From an uncultured Lachnospiraceae bacterium (GTDB lineage Bacteria; Bacillota; Clostridia; Lachnospirales; Lachnospiraceae), in the NCBI GenBank assembly GCA_910588295.1, contig CAJUQO010000003.1, positions 62,001 to 126,000 on the forward strand: a stretch of 64,000 bases of DNA, given 5' to 3'. Below the pieces are notes generated by a model, which did not search any database, was not told the origin of the DNA, and saw only the letters and a program-made list of their open reading frames with translations. Shown piece after piece: positions 42,503 to 50,189 of this stretch. A program made the position numbers and the translations under genes. Numbering within the stretch: the first letter of the stretch is position 1; every line of letters begins with the position of its first letter.

Positions 42503-42749
42503 ATGCACAGGATGCGGCGAAATGAAGAACAAAAAAGAAATGTTCCGCATCTTGAAAACCCCGGAAGATGAGATCGTCCTGGATGCCACGGGCAGGAAAA
42601 ACGGCAGGGGCGCTTATCTGTGCCCGTCCTCCGCTTGTCTGGGACTGGCAATAAAAAGCAGGGGACTGGAACGTTCCCTCAAGGTTACTATCCCGGAAAC
42701 GGTTTATGAGGAACTGAAAAAGGAGATGGCAGCCATTGAACAATCATAA
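42474..42749 (+). CDS. ylxR: YlxR-family RNA-binding protein
   Basis: YlxR proteins are small, basic, nucleic-acid-binding proteins conserved between nusA and infB; a role as an RNase P regulator (RnpM) has been described in Bacillus. This 91-residue protein has the family core PMRKCTGCGEMKNKKEMFRI and GRGAYLC. It overlaps the end of nusA by 29 bases; one of the ATGs at 42471, 42474 or 42483 is the start, and 42474 is a choice between close alternatives. Confidence 0.88.
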   Translation: MKKMKTPMRKCTGCGEMKNKKEMFRILKTPEDEIVLDATGRKNGRGAYLCPSSACLGLAIKSRGLERSLKVTIPETVYEELKKEMAAIEQS

Positions 42750-43047
42750 GGTTCTGTCTTTTATCGGAATATGCATGAAGGCCGGAAAGCTGGTCAGCGG
42801 CGAATTTTCCGTGGATAAGGCGGTCAAGGGAGGGCAGGCTTATCTGGTTCTTGTGGCCGGTGATGTGTCTCCCGGCAGCAAGAAACATTATACAGATATG
42901 TGCCGGTATTATCATGTGCCGATCCGCTTTCTCAGTTCCAAAGAGGAACTGGGAAGGACGCTGGGCAAAGAATATCGGGCTTCCCTGGCTGTGCTGGATG
43001 AGAACATGGCCCGGGCATTGCAGAAAAAGATAGAAGCGGAAGTGTAA
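42736..43047 (+). CDS. L7Ae-family RNA-binding protein YlxQ
   Basis: The 103-residue protein has the L7Ae/L30e/S12e fold that binds kink-turn RNA (KAGKLVSGEFSVDKAVKGGQAYLVLVAGD). It starts at TTG 42736, with AGGAGATG upstream inside ylxR, and overlaps ylxR by 14 bases. Position between ylxR and infB is conserved. Confidence 0.9.
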   Translation: MNNHKVLSFIGICMKAGKLVSGEFSVDKAVKGGQAYLVLVAGDVSPGSKKHYTDMCRYYHVPIRFLSSKEELGRTLGKEYRASLAVLDENMARALQKKIEAEV

Positions 43048-43076
43048 ATATAAATTTAGGAAAGGTTGGTGTAGAT

Positions 43077-46000
43077 TTGCAGAAACGCAAGGTTCATGAG
43101 ATCGCAAAAGAATATCATGTGACCAACCGGGAGATTCTTGAATTTCTGAAATCCCGGAATGTGGACGTAAAAAGCCATATGAGTTCGGTCGATACACCAC
43201 AAGAGAAACTGATACAAGAGGAATTTTCTCGCAGATCAGGCAAACAGATAGAAAATACGGAGGCAAAATCACAGTTGCAAAGAGAGACAAATCATAAGGA
43301 AAAAACAGAGAGTAAGGAAAACAAAGAGGTAAAGGGTCAGGAGAGGACTACGGTTCGGCCTAAAAAGAAAAATCTGATCCAGGTGTTCCGTCCCCGGAAC
43401 GCGAAGACTCCGGAGGGGAAAAACTTTCATAAGAATGCAGTAAAACCGGGAGCCAAGCAGGGGACAAAGTCTGCGAAAGCGGCTCCGAAACCGGAACCGG
43501 CCAGAAAGAAAGCGGCTCCTAAGGCGGAGCCGGCCGCTAAAGCAGAGGCGGCTCCCAAGGCAGAGCCGATCTCCAGGGAGGAGACTGCGGCAAAAGTGGC
43601 TTCCCGTATGGCTTCGGCTGCCAAAGCCATAGCCAGGCCGGAAAAGACAGAGACTGCGCCGAAGACGGCCCCGTCCGCTAAAGAAGAGCCTGCCATTAAG
43701 GCAGCCTCCCAGGCGGAGACGGTTCCCGGTGTTGAAAAAGACAGTAAGGGCCAGACGCAGGAAAACAGGGAGAAACAGCTGAATACTCAGAGGACGAGAC
43801 AGACAGAAACCTCCCAGGCAGAGACAGCGAAAGCGGATACGGAGAGAGAGAGTTCTGCAAGAGCGGAGACCGTTCGGGGTGATTCCGAGGCCAGGGGCCA
43901 GAAGCGGACGCCCAGATCCCAGGCTGTTTCAGGAACAGGCCAGGAGCGCCGGGGAACAGGCCAGCGCAGAACAACCGGGGGAACAGGCCAGGAGCGCAGA
44001 AGTACCGCTACAGGTCAGATGCAGGGCCAGAGACGGCAGGACGGCGACCGCAGGAGCGCGGGCGGCGGACAGAGGAGCGGTTCCGCCTTTGGTCAGAGGC
44101 GCGACGGCCAGGGCCAGCGGGGATTCGGCGGAGCACGTACCGGCGACGGTTCACGCACACCCAGGACCGGCGACGGCCAGAGAACCGGTAGTTTCGGCCA
44201 GAGACGGCAGGACGGCGACCGCAGGGGCCCGGGTGCGGGCAGAGGTTTTGTTCAGGGCGGAGACGGCCGCAGACAGACGCCGTTCGACAATAAAAGAAGT
44301 GACAGCCGCAAGCCGGCTGCGTCCGAGGATATGGGTCTGGCTAAGAAACCATCCCGTGACGGGAAGAAAGAGAAAAATAAAGAGAGAGAGAAAGTATCCC
44401 AGCGGGAAAATAAGATGACCAACGACAGGAGGACAGGCGGCAACCGTCCCAACCAGGGATTCCGTCAGAATTCCCGTCTGCCTAAAGCTCTTCAGAAACC
44501 CGCCCGTCCCCAGCCCAAGAAAGAGGAGCCGAAGGAGGTTATCAAGGAAATCCAGATTCCCGAGAAACTGACCATCCGTGAGTTGGCGGAAGCCATGAAA
44601 AAGCAGCCCTCTGAGATCGTGAAGAAGCTGTTTATGCAGGGCATGCTGGTGACGGTAAACCAGGAGATTGATTACGAGAAAGCCAGTGAGATCGCGCTGG
44701 AGTACGATATTATAGCCGAACCCGAGGAGAAGGTGGATGTGATCGCCGAGCTTCTTAAGGAGGATGAGGAGAGCGAGGATGAAATGGTTTCCCGTCCGCC
44801 TGTGGTCTGCGTCATGGGCCATGTTGACCATGGAAAGACCTCCCTGCTGGATGCTATCCGCAATACCCGGGTGACAGATAAAGAAGCGGGCGGTATTACC
44901 CAGGCCATCGGCGCCTCTGTGGTGTCCATCAATGGCCGGAAGATCACCTTCCTGGATACACCCGGCCATGAGGCGTTTACGGCCATGCGTATGCGTGGAG
45001 CGACCTCCACGGATATTGCGGTGCTGGTGGTGGCCGCCGATGACGGCGTGATGCCCCAGACGCTGGAGGCCATCAGCCATGCGAAAGCCGCCGGTGTGGA
45101 GATCATCGTGGCGGTTAATAAGATCGATAAGCCGGGGGCCAATATAGACAGGGTGAAACAGGAGCTGTCCGAACAGGGCCTGGTGCCCGAAGACTGGGGC
45201 GGCAGTACTATCTGCGTGCCGGTGTCTGCCAAGACCCATGAGGGTATCGAGGATCTTCTGGAAATGATCCTTCTGACCGCCGATGTCATGGAACTGAAAG
45301 CGAACGCAAACCGTAGAGCCAGAGGTCTGGTGATTGAGGCCAAGCTGGATAAGGGCAAAGGTCCTGTGGCCAGCATTCTGGTACAGAAGGGTACGCTCCA
45401 TGTGGGTGATTTCATCGCTGCGGGAGCCTGCTCCGGCAAAGTCCGGGCCATGATGGACGATATGGGACGCCGCGTGAAATCGGTAGGCCCCTCCGTTCCG
45501 GTGGAGATTCTGGGCCTCAATGACGTGCCGAATGCCGGCGAGGTGCTGGTGGCTACGGAGAATGATAAAGAGGCGAAGAACTTTGCCGCCACCTTTATTT
45601 CCGAGAATAAAAATAAGCTTCTGGAAGAAACTAAATCCAGGATGTCTCTGGATGATCTGTTCAGCCAGATCAAAGAGGGTAATCTGAAAGAGCTGAACCT
45701 GATCGTTAAGGCTGATGTACAGGGATCGGTGGAGGCCGTGAAACAGAGCCTGACCAAGCTGTCCAACGAGGAGATCCTGGTCAAAGTGATCCACAGCGGC
45801 GCCGGAATCATCAACGAGTCCGACGTTTCCCTGGCCGCCGCCTCCAACGCCATCATCATCGGTTTCAATGTCAAAGTAGACGCTACTGCCAAAGCTACGG
45901 CAGATCACGAGGGTGTGGATGTCCGGCTGTACAGTATCATTTACCAGGCCATCGAGGATGTGGAAGCTGCCATGAAGGGGATGCTGGATCCGATCTACGA

Positions 46001-46292
46001 GGAGAAAGTGATCGGCCATGCGGAGATCCGTCAGATTTTCAAAGCCTCCGGCGTGGGCAATATCGCCGGAAGCTACGTGATGGACGGTCTATTCCAGCGG
46101 GGCTGTAAAGTCCGCATCACCCGCGAGGGCAAGCAGATCTTCGAGGGGAATCTGGCGTCTCTGCGCCGTTTTAAAGATGACGTCAAGGAGGTCAAGACAG
46201 GATTTGAGTGCGGTCTGCTGTTTGAGGGCTTCAATGAGATCCAGGAGCTAGATATGGTAGAGGCGTATATTATGGTGGAGGTTCCCCGATAG
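43077..46292 (+). CDS. infB: Translation initiation factor IF-2
   Basis: IF-2 is the GTPase that places fMet-tRNA on the ribosome. The 1071-residue protein is long for a Firmicute. An IF2N domain (KVHEIAKEYHVTNREILEFL) opens it, a low-complexity region spans about residues 60-470 (Ala-Lys-Pro-Glu-rich, then Arg-Gly-Gln-Asp-rich), a second IF2N is near 495-545, and the G domain starts at GHVDHGKTSLLDAIR (near 582), followed by domains II-IV. The start is TTG 43077 after AGGAAAGG. The Arg-Gly region contains near-identical nucleotide repeats and may be RNA-binding. Confidence 0.97.
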   Translation: MQKRKVHEIAKEYHVTNREILEFLKSRNVDVKSHMSSVDTPQEKLIQEEFSRRSGKQIENTEAKSQLQRETNHKEKTESKENKEVKGQERTTVRPKKKNLIQVFRPRNAKTPEGKNFHKNAVKPGAKQGTKSAKAAPKPEPARKKAAPKAEPAAKAEAAPKAEPISREETAAKVASRMASAAKAIARPEKTETAPKTAPSAKEEPAIKAASQAETVPGVEKDSKGQTQENREKQLNTQRTRQTETSQAETAKADTERESSARAETVRGDSEARGQKRTPRSQAVSGTGQERRGTGQRRTTGGTGQERRSTATGQMQGQRRQDGDRRSAGGGQRSGSAFGQRRDGQGQRGFGGARTGDGSRTPRTGDGQRTGSFGQRRQDGDRRGPGAGRGFVQGGDGRRQTPFDNKRSDSRKPAASEDMGLAKKPSRDGKKEKNKEREKVSQRENKMTNDRRTGGNRPNQGFRQNSRLPKALQKPARPQPKKEEPKEVIKEIQIPEKLTIRELAEAMKKQPSEIVKKLFMQGMLVTVNQEIDYEKASEIALEYDIIAEPEEKVDVIAELLKEDEESEDEMVSRPPVVCVMGHVDHGKTSLLDAIRNTRVTDKEAGGITQAIGASVVSINGRKITFLDTPGHEAFTAMRMRGATSTDIAVLVVAADDGVMPQTLEAISHAKAAGVEIIVAVNKIDKPGANIDRVKQELSEQGLVPEDWGGSTICVPVSAKTHEGIEDLLEMILLTADVMELKANANRRARGLVIEAKLDKGKGPVASILVQKGTLHVGDFIAAGACSGKVRAMMDDMGRRVKSVGPSVPVEILGLNDVPNAGEVLVATENDKEAKNFAATFISENKNKLLEETKSRMSLDDLFSQIKEGNLKELNLIVKADVQGSVEAVKQSLTKLSNEEILVKVIHSGAGIINESDVSLAAASNAIIIGFNVKVDATAKATADHEGVDVRLYSIIYQAIEDVEAAMKGMLDPIYEEKVIGHAEIRQIFKASGVGNIAGSYVMDGLFQRGCKVRITREGKQIFEGNLASLRRFKDDVKEVKTGFECGLLFEGFNEIQELDMVEAYIMVEVPR
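44020..44240 (+). repeat. Arg-Gly-Gln-Asp coding repeats within infB
   Basis: The segment encoding GQRRQDGDRR occurs at about 44028-44056 and again at about 44198-44226 with almost identical bases, with related units (QRRDGQGQRGFG, RTGDG) between. Repeats stay in frame, so they lengthen the disordered linker of IF-2. Confidence 0.7.
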
Positions 46293-46322
46293 GCTGCGGG
46301 CTTTTACAGTAAGAGGATATAT

Positions 46323-46700
46323 ATGAGGAAAAACAGTATAAAGAATACGAGAATTAACGGAGAAGTACTCCGTGAGCTCAGCGTGATCATCCGTCAGGAG
46401 ATTAAGGATCCCCGCATCCATATGATGACTTCGGTGACCGGGGTGGAGGTAGCGCCTGATCTGAAAACCTGCAAAGCATTTATCAGCGTGTTGGGCAGCG
46501 ATCAGGAGAAAAAGGATACCCTGGAGGGATTGAAGAACGCGGAGGGGTATGCGCGCCGTATGCTGGCTAAACGGCTGAATCTGCGTCATACGCCGGAGAT
46601 TCGTTTTATCCTGGATCAGTCTATCGAGTACGGTGTGAATATGTCCCGTCTGATCGACCAGGTGCAGGGCGCGGGGAAGGATGAAGACAATGAAGATTGA
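46323..46700 (+). CDS. rbfA: Ribosome-binding factor A
   Basis: RbfA assists 16S rRNA 5'-end maturation and cold adaptation. The 125-residue protein has the KH-like fold (IRQEIKDPRIHMMTSVTGVEVAPDL split over two strands) and the family's C-terminal LRHTPEIRFILDQS. It overlaps nrnA at its 3' end. Confidence 0.96.
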   Translation: MRKNSIKNTRINGEVLRELSVIIRQEIKDPRIHMMTSVTGVEVAPDLKTCKAFISVLGSDQEKKDTLEGLKNAEGYARRMLAKRLNLRHTPEIRFILDQSIEYGVNMSRLIDQVQGAGKDEDNED

Positions 46701-47634
46701 ACAAATGCTGGAGGGCGCCGTTTCGCTGGCTATTGCGGGGCATGTGCATCCGGACGGGGACTGTGTCGGTTCCTGTATGGGGCTGTACCTGTATTTGAAG
46801 AAGAATATGCCGGGGCTGGCGGTGGATATTTATCTGGAAGAGCCCCAGGACGTATTCTCTTATATTCAGGATATAGACAGGGTACAGACTGTGTATGACC
46901 CGGAGAAATCCTATGATGTGTTTCTGACCTTGGACGCCAGTAGCGTGGAACGCATCGGCGTGGCCGGCTGCTGCCGGGAGAAAGCGGGTAAAACGATCTG
47001 TATCGATCATCATTTTACGAATCCGGGTATCGGTATGGTCAATGTGATCGACGCCGACGCCAGCTCCTCCTGCGAGGTGCTTTACGGCCTGCTGGATGAT
47101 GGAAAAATTGATCAGGCCATAGCGGAAGCCCTGTATACAGGAATGATTCATGATACGGGCGTATTTCAGTATGCCAATACACGGCCACAGACGATGCGGA
47201 TTGCGGCGGCTCTTATGGAGAAGGGAATCAATTTTTCCTGGATTATAGAGCATTCTTTTTATGAGAAAACATACGGCCAGGGGCGTATCTTGGGCCGCGT
47301 GCTGGAAAAAAGCGGCTTGTATCTTAACGATCAGATAATCGTCGGTGTGGCCCGGAAGAAAGATCTGGAGGAGTTCGATGTGACCGCAAAGGATATGGAC
47401 GGTATTGTCAGCCAGCTCAGGCTGACCAGAGGGGTTCAGGCCGCCATATTTCTCTATCCGGCATCGGAAGACAGCTATAAGGTAAGCCTGCGGGCTAAAG
47501 GAGATGTGGATGTCAGCGCGGTTGCCGGTGCTTTCGGCGGCGGCGGACATATCCGGGCCGCGGGCTGTACGATAAAGGGTACGGCGGAGGAAGTGACAGA
47601 GCTGCTGCTGCATGAGATAAAGAAAAAGCTGTGA
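46690..47634 (+). CDS. nrnA: DHH-family nanoRNase/pAp phosphatase
   Basis: NrnA-type DHH/DHHA1 enzymes degrade oligoribonucleotides of a few residues and dephosphorylate pAp. The 314-residue protein has HVHPDGDCVGS, the name-giving IDHHFTNPG, and the DHHA1 motif GGGGHIRAAG. ATG 46690 is nine bases from GGGGAAGG; ATG 46681 directly abuts that site. The order rbfA-nrnA-truB is conserved in Firmicutes. Confidence 0.93.
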   Translation: MKIEQMLEGAVSLAIAGHVHPDGDCVGSCMGLYLYLKKNMPGLAVDIYLEEPQDVFSYIQDIDRVQTVYDPEKSYDVFLTLDASSVERIGVAGCCREKAGKTICIDHHFTNPGIGMVNVIDADASSSCEVLYGLLDDGKIDQAIAEALYTGMIHDTGVFQYANTRPQTMRIAAALMEKGINFSWIIEHSFYEKTYGQGRILGRVLEKSGLYLNDQIIVGVARKKDLEEFDVTAKDMDGIVSQLRLTRGVQAAIFLYPASEDSYKVSLRAKGDVDVSAVAGAFGGGGHIRAAGCTIKGTAEEVTELLLHEIKKKL

Positions 47635-47644
47635 GCGGAGAAGG

Positions 47645-48541
47645 ATGATGAACGGGATTCTCAACGTATATAAAGAAAAAGGCTACACCTCCCATGACGT
47701 GGTGGCAAAGCTGCGCGGGATTCTGCATCAGAAAAAGATCGGCCATACGGGCACTCTCGATCCGGATGCCACGGGCGTGCTTCCCGTCTGCCTGGGGAAA
47801 GCGACAAAGGTCTGCGACCTGCTGACCGAGGAGCGGAAAAGCTATGAGGCCGTTCTGCTTTTGGGACGGGAGACGGATACCCAGGATATCAGCGGACGGA
47901 TCCTTACGGAGTCTCCGGTTCGGGTAAGCGAGGATGAAGTGCGGGATTGTCTGGCAGGTTTTATCGGCGAGGGTATGCAGGTGCCGCCGATGTATTCCGC
48001 TATCCGGATCAACGGCCGCAGGCTGTATGAACTGGCCAGGCAGGGCGTAGAGGTGGAGCGACAGGCCCGTCCGGTGCATTTTTATGATATTACCGTGCTG
48101 GATATGGAACTTCCCAGGGTACGCTTCTCGGTGACCTGCTCCCGGGGGACATACATACGCACCCTCTGCTACGATATCGGCGTTAAGCTCGGCTGCGGCG
48201 GCTGTATGGAGAGCCTTGTCCGTACCCGGGTGGGGATCTTTAGCCTGGAGGACAGCCGTACCCTGGATCAGATCGCCGCCTCCGTGGAGGAAAACGGCGT
48301 GCCGGATGGGTTGATCAGCCTGGATCATCTGTTTGGCGATTTGGCGGAGGTGGTGTTGCAGCCGGACGGTGATAAGCTGGCCCACAACGGTAATGTATTC
48401 CATGTATCCTATATGAAAAAGCAGAGCCGCAGGGATTGGCGGCATCTGCAGGAGGTTCGCGTTTACGACAGCGAGGGATGCTTTGTGGGAATCTATTATT
48501 ATCGGGAGGGGCATTTTTACCTGAAAAAAATGTTTTACTGA
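47645..48541 (+). CDS. truB: tRNA pseudouridine-55 synthase TruB
   Basis: TruB makes pseudouridine 55 in the T-loop of tRNAs. The 298-residue protein has the catalytic aspartate motif HTGTLDPDATGVLP, the YSA segment (PPMYSAIRINGRRLYELAR) and SCSRGTYIRTLC-like VTCSRGTYIRTL. It starts ten bases after nrnA, with GGAGAAGG upstream. Confidence 0.96.
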   Translation: MMNGILNVYKEKGYTSHDVVAKLRGILHQKKIGHTGTLDPDATGVLPVCLGKATKVCDLLTEERKSYEAVLLLGRETDTQDISGRILTESPVRVSEDEVRDCLAGFIGEGMQVPPMYSAIRINGRRLYELARQGVEVERQARPVHFYDITVLDMELPRVRFSVTCSRGTYIRTLCYDIGVKLGCGGCMESLVRTRVGIFSLEDSRTLDQIAASVEENGVPDGLISLDHLFGDLAEVVLQPDGDKLAHNGNVFHVSYMKKQSRRDWRHLQEVRVYDSEGCFVGIYYYREGHFYLKKMFY

Positions 48542-48545
48542 CAGT

Positions 48546-48567
48546 GAAAGCGGCCCGTGCCGCTTTC
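48546..48567 (+). terminator. Hairpin between truB and ribF
   Basis: GAAAGCGGC and GCCGCTTTC form a perfect 9-bp stem around CCGT just after truB. No T run follows (GTTGCG), so it may act as a weak terminator or RNA-processing site. Confidence 0.45.
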
Positions 48568-48645
48568 GTTGCGTTGCCGTGCGTTTGAAAAAGTTGTCGG
48601 CGATAGATTTCGCAGACAGGGATAACGAAAGAAAGGAAACGATAC

Positions 48646-49587
48646 ATGCAGTATAGTGCCGGGACTATAGAATTTACCCTTGACAGGCTCAGTGTGGTGA
48701 CACTGGGGAAATTTGACGGTATGCATAGAGGGCATCAGAAACTTTTGAACCGGGTGCTGGAAATCAGCCAGGAGCGGGATTTTCTATCCGTTTTATTTAC
48801 CTTTGATGTATCCCCCGCCGCAATCCTTAAGAACGGCGGGGCCGGTATGCTTCTGACCAATGAAGAGCGCCGGGATATTCTGAGCCGATCCCGGTTGGAC
48901 TGGCTGGTGGAATGTCCCTTTGAGAAGAGTCTGATGCATATGGAAGCGGAGGATTTTGTCCGGGATATACTGGTGGAAAAGCTTCGGGCCGCCGTGTTGG
49001 TAGTGGGGCCGGATTTCCGTTTCGGATATCAGCGAAAGGGAACGCCGGAGCTTTTAAAACAGATGGGGACAAAATGCGGTTTTTCCGTGGAAGTGCTGGA
49101 TAAAGAGACCTATAAGGACAGGGAGATCAGCAGTACCAGGATCCGCGAGGCCGTGCTGCGGGGGCAGATGGAGGAGGCCGCGCAGATGCTGGGCTTTCCC
49201 TATTTCCTTTCCGGGAAGATCATCCATGGTCGGCAGTTAGGAAGAAAGCTAGGGATTCCCACTACCAATCTGCGGGCAGACGGGCGCAGGCTTCTGCCGC
49301 CTTTCGGCGTCTATATCACAAGAAATCTCATTGGAGACAGAGATTTCGGCGGCATCACGAATATAGGGACGAAACCCACCGTGAACGGGGAGTTTGTCGG
49401 CGTGGAGACCCATCTCTTTTCCTGCAATCTGAATCTGTATGGGGAAAACGAGCGGGTAGAACTTTTGAAATTTTTGCGCAAAGAGAAGAGATTTGATTCG
49501 GTGGAGCAATTGAAAGGGCAGATTCTGGCGGATGAGGAGGAAGGACGGCAGTATATTTCCGGTTATGGGGCCGGTCTGAATATATAG
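48646..49587 (+). CDS. ribF: Bifunctional riboflavin kinase/FAD synthetase
   Basis: RibF phosphorylates riboflavin and adenylates FMN. The 313-residue protein has an N-terminal nucleotidyltransferase domain (TLGKFDGMHRGHQKLL, ISSTRIREAV) and a C-terminal kinase domain (GRKLGIPTTNL, NIGTKPTV, VELLKFLRKEKRF). AAAGGAAA lies upstream. It ends the rimP-ribF run; rpsO, often next in other genomes, is 32 kb away. Confidence 0.95.
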   Translation: MQYSAGTIEFTLDRLSVVTLGKFDGMHRGHQKLLNRVLEISQERDFLSVLFTFDVSPAAILKNGGAGMLLTNEERRDILSRSRLDWLVECPFEKSLMHMEAEDFVRDILVEKLRAAVLVVGPDFRFGYQRKGTPELLKQMGTKCGFSVEVLDKETYKDREISSTRIREAVLRGQMEEAAQMLGFPYFLSGKIIHGRQLGRKLGIPTTNLRADGRRLLPPFGVYITRNLIGDRDFGGITNIGTKPTVNGEFVGVETHLFSCNLNLYGENERVELLKFLRKEKRFDSVEQLKGQILADEEEGRQYISGYGAGLNI

Positions 49588-49605
49588 GATTGCAGGAATA
49601 AGAGC

Positions 49606-49634
49606 TTGTTTTGTGGAAGAAGATGGGATATAAT
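49606..49634 (+). promoter_or_regulatory. Promoter for the HPt gene
   Basis: TTGTTT at 49606-49611 and a perfect TATAAT at 49629-49634 with 17 bases between. Confidence 0.7.
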
Positions 49635-49679
49635 GTCCGTGGATAAAAGAATACATGTTAAAATAAAGGAGATTATCAT

Positions 49680-50039
49680 ATGACTGTGCAGGAATGCTAT
49701 GAGCGTATTGGAGGCGATTATGAGAGTGTGTTCGGGCGTTTTCGCAAGGAGGATCGGATCAAGAAATTTGTGTTCCGTTTTCCGGCTGATAAGAGCTTCG
49801 AGACACTCTGCGCTTCGTTCGAGTCCGGGAATATGGAGGAGGCATTCCGGGCGGCCCATACGCTGAAAGGCGTCAGCCAGAATCTGAGTTTTGACAGGCT
49901 GTATAAGTCCAGTCATGAGATTACGGAAGCGCTGCGCGCGGAGAACAGGGAAGATGTGGAAGCTCTGCTGCCCCGGGTGCGGGAGGATTATGAGCTGACA
50001 GTTTCCACGATCCAGGCGTTGCAGGCGGAAGAAGCGTAG
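49680..50039 (+). CDS. Stand-alone histidine phosphotransfer (HPt) protein
   Basis: The 119-residue protein is a single HPt domain: the four-helix bundle with the phosphorylatable histidine in AAHTLKGVSQNL (about residue 60). Such proteins pass phosphate between hybrid kinase receivers and response regulators. AAAGGAGA precedes the ATG. It has its own promoter and terminator and no kinase or regulator next to it; the hybrid kinase starting at 61546 has receivers but no visible HPt domain within the window and is a possible partner. Confidence 0.85.
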   Translation: MTVQECYERIGGDYESVFGRFRKEDRIKKFVFRFPADKSFETLCASFESGNMEEAFRAAHTLKGVSQNLSFDRLYKSSHEITEALRAENREDVEALLPRVREDYELTVSTIQALQAEEA

Positions 50040-50103
50040 AATTTTCACAGCCTGGATAGTAGCCGGACAGGCGGAGATATAGTAAACAGTGGTTGTGATT
50101 TTG

Positions 50104-50138
50104 GCCGGGATTGAAAGTGAGATCCTGGCTTTATTTTT
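50104..50138 (+). terminator. Terminator of the HPt gene
   Basis: GCCGGGAT and ATCCTGGC pair (one G-U) around ten bases and are followed by TTTATTTTT. Confidence 0.75.
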
Positions 50139-50189
50139 GATAGAATTAGGGATAATAATTAAAACGGCTGTTCCATTGCGGGGGAGATC

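Noticed and set aside
43860..44300. Regularly spaced repeats that could suggest a CRISPR array
   Set aside because: The repeats are in frame inside infB, differ in spacing and encode an Arg-Gly-rich linker; there are no cas genes.
44151..46019. 622-codon minus-strand frame opposite infB
   Set aside because: Shadow of the GC-rich infB coding sequence; composition rich in His, Gly and Leu, with no recognisable domain.
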